Part shown: positions 28,602 through 33,524 of the stretch, in pieces
Position numbering within the stretch: position 1 is the first letter of the stretch
How the letters are laid out: each line of letters opens with the position of its first letter
Origin: Cellvibrionales bacterium
GTDB taxonomy: Bacteria > Pseudomonadota > Gammaproteobacteria > Pseudomonadales > GM7GCV1
Reading direction: 5' to 3'
Length of the DNA stretch: 33,524 nt
NCBI GenBank assembly: GCA_014323765.1
Contig: JACONM010000005.1
Location: 2,858 to 36,381 of the forward strand
The notes under the pieces: generated by a model
What the model saw: only the letters and a program-made list of their open reading frames with translations
The model's database searches: none
What the model was told of the DNA's origin: nothing
Position numbers and translations under genes: made by a program

Positions 28602-31435
28602 CCACTTTTTCTCCCCCCACCCCCCAAATCCCCCCGCAAAAAAACCCCAGTATGCGACTCCCGCACCCCAGCCACCTCCTCCGGTGTCCCCACCGCCACC
28701 ACACGCCCGCCCCCAGCCCCGCCCTCCGGCCCCAAATCCACCACCCAATCCGCCGTCTTTATCACATCCAAATTATGCTCGATCACGATCAGCGTATTCC
28801 CCTCATCGCGCAACCGATGCAACACATCCAACAGCTGTTTAATATCGTGAAAATGCAACCCCGTAGTCGGCTCATCCAAAATATACAGCGTCGACCCCGT
28901 ATTCCGCCGCGCCAATTCCCGCGACAATTTCACCCGCTGCGCCTCCCCGCCAGACAAAGTCGTCGCCTGCTGCCCCAACCGAATATAACTCAACCCCACC
29001 GCCATCAACGTCTCCAATTTGCGTCTAATCGGCGGCACCGCAGCAAAAAACTCCAACGCATCCGCCACCGTCATTTCCAACACCTCATGGATATTGCGCT
29101 CTTTATATTGCACCTCCAAAGTCTCCCGGTTATACCGCCGCCCCGCACACTGCTCACACACCACATAAACATCCGGCAAAAAATGCATCTCCACTTTAAT
29201 TAACCCATCCCCCTGACACGCATCACACCGCCCGCCGCGCACATTAAAACTAAACCGCCCCGGCCGATACCCCCGCGCCCGCGCCTCCTCAGTGCCGGCA
29301 AACAATTCTCGGATATGAGTAAATAACCCGGTATAGGTCGCCGGATTAGACCGCGGAGTCCGCCCAATCGGGCTTTGATCAATATCCACGCAATTACTAA
29401 ACCGCTCCAACCCCCGCAAAGCCCCACAGGGTGCCGCAGTCAATCGCGTCGCCCGATTCAACGCCGTTGCCGCCAGCGGATAAAGCGTGTCATTCACCAA
29501 AGTCGATTTACCCGATCCCGACACCCCAGTAACGCAAGTCATCAGCCCCACCGGAATTCGCAAATCCACCTCCCGCAAATTATTCCCGCAAGCCCCATCC
29601 AATTCCAACCATTCCTCCCCCGGCTCCCGCCGCCGCGGCACGGCAATTTTTTTACGCCCCGCCAAATAATCCCCGGTCAGCGATTCTTTACACCGCGCCA
29701 CCCGCTCGGCACTGCCTTGGCAAACCACCTGCCCGCCCTGCGCCCCCGCCCCCGGGCCAATATCGATAACCTCATCGGCACTGCGAATCGCCTCCTCATC
29801 ATGCTCCACCACCAGCACCGTATTCCCCAGATCCCGCAACCGCGTCAAAGTCGCCAACAGCCGCGCATTATCGCGCTGATGCAACCCAATCGACGGCTCA
29901 TCCAACACATACATCACCCCCACCAACCCGGCCCCAATTTGACTCGCCAAGCGAATCCGCTGCGCCTCGCCGCCGGACAACGTGTCCGCACTGCGATTCA
30001 AACTCAAATACCCCAGCCCCACATCGGCCAGAAAATGCAGCCGCTCGCGAATCTCTTTCAATATCTTATCGCCAATTTCCGCCGCCGCCCCCGTCAGTTT
30101 TAACGCACTGTAATAATCCAACGCATCGCGCACCGTCGCCGCGGTAATTTCCGGCAAGGTCCGCTCATCGATATAAACGTGCCGCGCCGCCGCTCGCAGC
30201 CGACTCCCGCTGCAACTTTCACACGCCTTAGTGGTTAAAAACCGACTCAATTCATCGCGTACCGATTGCGACTCCGTATCTCTATACCGCCGCTCAAAAC
30301 TAGGCAAAATCCCTTCAAACGGATGCCGCCGCACATGCGTATCGCCGCGGTCATTAATATAAGAAAAATCCACCGCCTCCTCCCCCGACCCATGCAACAC
30401 CACCCGCCGCGCTTTATCGCTCAATGAATCAAACGGCGCATCCATATCAAACCCAAAATGCGCCGCCAAAGATCGCAACATATGATAATAATAAAAATTG
30501 CGCCGGTCCCACCCCCGAATCGCCCCCTCCGCCAAACTAGAATCCGGAAACTGCACAATTTTCGCCGCATCAAAAAACTGCCGCACCCCCAGCCCATCGC
30601 ATTCCGCACAGGCCCCCGCCGGGTTATTAAAAGAAAACATGCGCGGTTCCAATTCATTAATACTAAAATCGCACAGTGGACAAGCAAAACGCGCCGAAAA
30701 CAATTTCCCCGCCGCCGGGTCATCCAAGCAATCCAAAATCGCCAACCCATCGGTCAGCCCCAACGCCACCTCCAGCGACTCCGCCAACCGCTGCTCCACC
30801 CCATCCCGCACCTTCAGGCGGTCTACCACCACCTCAATATCGTGTTTGCAGTTTTTATCCAAACTCGGCAAATCATCCAATTCCGCCGTCACCCCATCGA
30901 CCCGCACCCGCACAAACCCATCGGCCCGCAACCGCGTAAAAAGCTGCACATGCTCGCCCTTCCGCCCACGCACCACCGGTGCCAAGATTTGCACCCGCGC
31001 CCCCGCCGGGCACCCCATCACCATATCCACCATCTGGCTCACCGTCTGCGCCGCCAACGACCGCCCATGCTCCGGGCAACGCGGGTCGCCAATCCGCGCA
31101 TACAGCAACCGCAAATAATCGTAAATCTCGGTCACCGTCCCCACCGTCGACCGCGGATTGTGCGAGGTCGACTTCTGCTCAATGGAAATCGCCGGCGACA
31201 ACCCCTCGATGCTGTCCACATCCGGTTTGTCCATCACCGACAAAAACTGCCGCGCATAAGCCGACAGCGACTCCACATACCGCCGCTGCCCCTCGGCATA
31301 AAGAGTGTCAAACGCCAACGACGACTTCCCCGACCCCGAAAGCCCGGTAATCACCACCAGCCGCCCCCGCGGAATATCCAAATCAATATCCCGCAAATTA
31401 TGCGTCCGCGCCCCCCGAACTTGAATCGCCTGCAT
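28598..31435 (-). CDS. uvrA: excinuclease ABC subunit A
   Basis: 945 residues (940 in E. coli). UvrA is the damage-recognition ATPase of nucleotide excision repair, loading UvrB on lesions. There are two ABC modules: Walker [10 protein letters not shown] at 31-39 and GVSGSGKST at 637-645, and two LSGGEAQR signatures. Zinc-finger cysteines are visible from C252/C255 (CPLC) and at C737/C740 (CDAC). The start [17 protein letters not shown] at 31435 matches the family; an upstream in-frame start at 31483 would add 16 unrelated residues. Just upstream on the minus strand is CATAAT (plus 31464-31469), a possible -10. No LexA box is seen. The C-terminus ends in a G-rich tail. Confidence 0.97.
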   Translation of the reverse strand: MQAIQVRGARTHNLRDIDLDIPRGRLVVITGLSGSGKSSLAFDTLYAEGQRRYVESLSAYARQFLSVMDKPDVDSIEGLSPAISIEQKSTSHNPRSTVGTVTEIYDYLRLLYARIGDPRCPEHGRSLAAQTVSQMVDMVMGCPAGARVQILAPVVRGRKGEHVQLFTRLRADGFVRVRVDGVTAELDDLPSLDKNCKHDIEVVVDRLKVRDGVEQRLAESLEVALGLTDGLAILDCLDDPAAGKLFSARFACPLCDFSINELEPRMFSFNNPAGACAECDGLGVRQFFDAAKIVQFPDSSLAEGAIRGWDRRNFYYYHMLRSLAAHFGFDMDAPFDSLSDKARRVVLHGSGEEAVDFSYINDRGDTHVRRHPFEGILPSFERRYRDTESQSVRDELSRFLTTKACESCSGSRLRAAARHVYIDERTLPEITAATVRDALDYYSALKLTGAAAEIGDKILKEIRERLHFLADVGLGYLSLNRSADTLSGGEAQRIRLASQIGAGLVGVMYVLDEPSIGLHQRDNARLLATLTRLRDLGNTVLVVEHDEEAIRSADEVIDIGPGAGAQGGQVVCQGSAERVARCKESLTGDYLAGRKKIAVPRRREPGEEWLELDGACGNNLREVDLRIPVGLMTCVTGVSGSGKSTLVNDTLYPLAATALNRATRLTAAPCGALRGLERFSNCVDIDQSPIGRTPRSNPATYTGLFTHIRELFAGTEEARARGYRPGRFSFNVRGGRCDACQGDGLIKVEMHFLPDVYVVCEQCAGRRYNRETLEVQYKERNIHEVLEMTVADALEFFAAVPPIRRKLETLMAVGLSYIRLGQQATTLSGGEAQRVKLSRELARRNTGSTLYILDEPTTGLHFHDIKQLLDVLHRLRDEGNTLIVIEHNLDVIKTADWVVDLGPEGGAGGGRVVAVGTPEEVAGVRESHTGVFLRGDLGGGGRKSG

Positions 31436-31500
31436 CACCAAACCCCACCCAACAAAACCCACCATTATGCCCCAAAACCCCACTGCCCCACCAAAACTCC

Positions 31501-33488
31501 CCCGCCCCGTCAGGCATTGACCGCATCCGCGCCTTCGAAGGCCCAGACCGCCTCCTCGGTGAAGGCGGCAACGACCGCCTCGAAGGCGGCGAAGGCCGCG
31601 ACCATCTCGATGGCGGCCCCGGCAACGACCGCCTCGAAGGCGGCAAGCACGATGACACCCTCCACGGTGGCAAAGGCGATGACCAACTCTACGGCGGCCA
31701 GGGCAACGACCAACTCCACGGCGGCAAAGGCAACGACCGCCTTGAAGGCGGCACTGGCCGCGACCAACTCTACGGCGGCCCCGGCCAAGACACCCTAAGG
31801 GGCTGGAAAGGCAACGACCGCCTCCACGGTGGCCGCGGTGCCGACACCCTCAGCGGCGGCAGCGGCAATGATCAACTCGACGGCAACGCCGGCCAAGACC
31901 GCCTCACCGGCGGCCCCGGCAACGACCAATTCCACCTCCTCAATCCCGCCGGCACCATCGCCAACGCCGACACCATCACCGACTTCAACCCAGCCGCCGA
32001 CACGCTAGTCGTCTCCGGCACCACCCTCTGGTACGAGACCCGCGGCAAAGACATCACCGCCGAAACTCACCTGTACGTCGACAAAGCCCGCAGCCAAGCC
32101 CTAGCCGCCATCACCGGCACCCATAACCTATCCACTGCCACCATCCAAACCCCGGCAGGAGATGCAGCCCAAGCCCAGCCCCTAGGTTTCACCCTCAAAG
32201 CCGCAGACATCTCCGGCAACCGCGTCGGCCCCCCCGTCCCCGTCTCCGTCACTCGGGACGGCGACGACAACATCACCGGCGCCACCATCACCGAAGGCAC
32301 CCCCGGCTCCGCCACCATCACCCTCCGCCTCGACCTAGCCTCCCTACCCCCCACCCCCGTCACCGCCGCCGCATTCACCGCCACCTTCTCAGGCGCCACC
32401 TTTGTGCAAGACCAAACTCCAGAAGACCGCGCCAGAAACTCGGTCTGGCGAGCCGGCGCAATCCTAGATGGCAGCGGCCCAGACCCCACCCTCACCATAG
32501 AAAACGGCATCGCCACCATCGGCTTCACCCTCGCCCCCGACACCGCCGCCGCCGCCCTAATCATCCAGCCCCCCACCGAATCCAGCGTCTTCCAAGACGC
32601 CAACGCCATCGATGAAACCATCACCCTCACCCTAGCCCCCGCCAACGCCGCCGCCCGAGCCTACGACCTCCTCCCCGCCACCTACACTTTCACCTTCGCA
32701 GACGACGACGAAGCCCCCGCCCCAGACCCCGAACCCGAAACCGAACCAGAAACACCGGCCACCCCAACCCTCCGCGCCGCCAGCATCACCGGCTCCGCCC
32801 CCACCACCATCTTCACCCCCACCCGGGATGCCAACGACTACATCACCGCCACCACAGTCACAGAAGGCACCGCCAACTCCGCCGAAGTCAACATCAACCT
32901 CGAATTCACCCCCCCAACCAGCGAGGCCAGATTCACCGCCAACTTCCTAGGCAAAAGCGTCGATTTCACGGATGACTGGAGCACAGGGGTAACGGTAACC
33001 ACCCGCGATGGGCAGACGACGGCCATGCCAACAGTAGACATCGCGCTTGTTAACTCCATCCAATTCACCCTGCCCCCCAACGCCACCGCCGCCACCCTCA
33101 CCATCACCCCACCTTCCGCATCCGGCACTTTCCAAGACGACGACATGACAAACGAGTCGGTGACCATCAACCTCTCCCCTCAAAACAGCGCAGCAATCGC
33201 CTACGGCACACACCCCGCCATTGTCATCACCTTCGCAGAAGCCGACCAACCCACCCCACCGGCAAATGGGGCGCCGGTGCCGTAACGGGCGGAACGACGG
33301 CCGATGCGCTCGGTTTCCTTAGCAGCACATCATCGATAAACTACCTCACCAACACCAGCCCCAACAACATCGACCTCGCCATCCCCGCCAACACAACCAC
33401 CTTCGCCGTCATCCTCACCGTTGGCTGTCAAAGATTCCAGACAATTAGAAAAGCACCCAGCTCAAACCACCCCCCAAAAAACCCATGA
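31501..33488 (+). pseudogene. RTX / Calx-beta-like secreted protein gene, broken
   Basis: Frame 1 is open from 31351 to the TAA at 33283-33285 but has no ATG, GTG or TTG before 32404, so a start for the RTX part is missing. The translation first shows about 14 glycine-aspartate nonapeptides (31540-31938). A segment [18 protein letters not shown] follows, typical after calcium-binding RTX repeats. Then come two similar Calx-beta-like domains of about 150 and 130 residues, each ending near FADDDE/FAEADQ. An acidic linker rich in P and E separates them. After about 33255 protein-like sequence continues in frame 0 ([17 protein letters not shown]) to a TGA at 33486-33488. RTX proteins are usually exported by type I secretion. 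The product is likely truncated or not made. Confidence 0.6.
31540..31938 (+). repeat. RTX nonapeptide repeat array
   Basis: Roughly 14-15 tandem 27-base units encode variants of G-x-G-N-D-x-L-x-G, such as [18 protein letters not shown] and GSGNDQLDG. Such repeats form calcium-binding parallel beta rolls in secreted proteins. Units differ at the x positions and a few are degenerate ([27 protein letters not shown]). The array is part of the broken gene above. Confidence 0.9.
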
Positions 33489-33524
33489 CATCCCCCACCA
33501 AACCCGCTAACATACCCACCGCCC
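33485..33524 (+). CDS. possible start of the next gene (partial)
   Basis: An ATG at 33485 overlaps the TGA of the frame-0 continuation of the RTX gene (ATGA) and stays open to the window end (MTSPTKPANIPTA). There is no clear ribosome binding site. Thirteen codons are too few to identify anything, so this is only a possibility. Confidence 0.15.
   Translation, partial: MTSPTKPANIPTA

Noticed and set aside
31467-31520. ATG followed by a 17-codon frame before the RTX repeats
   Set aside because: It stops after 17 codons, lacks a ribosome binding site, and its ATTATG doubles as a possible -10 box of uvrA on the other strand.
30458-31798. 446-residue plus-strand open frame
   Set aside because: It runs antisense through uvrA, whose domains are all recognisable. 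Its composition (P, R, H, then A/S/T/K runs) is that of a skew-driven shadow frame.

Overview
This window is a chromosomal segment from a GC-rich gammaproteobacterium. The evidence is a fabA-fabB pair, a RluD-type pseudouridine synthase directly before clpB, uvrA close to an MFS gene and ssb, an EF-G of the second (FusB/EF-G2) type, and the complete S10-spc-alpha ribosomal gene order. I cannot name the genus. Two base-composition features are striking. The + strand is rich in C and A in both gene orientations and in the gaps. CTA leucine codons and the tetranucleotide CTAG are common.

Layout. 1-441: the 3' end of an rluD-like gene, whose stop codon lies in the first of three GC-rich palindromes. 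442-3015: clpB. 3016-5163: a lower-GC accessory stretch with a uracil-DNA-glycosylase-like gene, a truncated vapC toxin gene, a small unknown gene and, on the minus strand, a DUF429 gene. A 45-bp promoter-like element occurs twice here, each time just before a small + strand gene. 5175-9537 (minus): an exported PepF-like M3 peptidase, a small membrane protein and an EF-G2 gene. 9538-9896: a divergent control region with a sigma70-like promoter and a terminator-like hairpin ahead of the S10 operon. 9897-20653: rpsJ to secY in E. coli order. 20654-20843: no rpmJ where it is expected, but a promoter and a perfect hairpin. 20844-23746: rpsM, rpsK, rpsD, rpoA and rplQ.

23842-25633: an MFS transporter and ssb. 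25806-27670 (minus): fabA then fabB, the anaerobic unsaturated fatty acid pair. 27842-28506 (minus): two tandem paralogous small genes of unknown function, behind a promoter with perfect -35 and -10 hexamers that overlaps the uvrA stop codon. 28598-31435 (minus): uvrA. 31501-33488: an RTX repeat / Calx-beta-like coding region with no usable start codon and an apparent frame change near its 3' end.

Most genes are housekeeping: translation, transcription, protein export, protein disaggregation, DNA repair and lipid synthesis. The parts that are not routine are the accessory stretch at 3.0-5.2 kb, the tandem small genes at 27.8-28.6 kb, the broken RTX gene, and the regulatory DNA before rpsJ and rpsM. 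Judged by base skew, the ribosomal operons lie on the lagging strand, which is uncommon.
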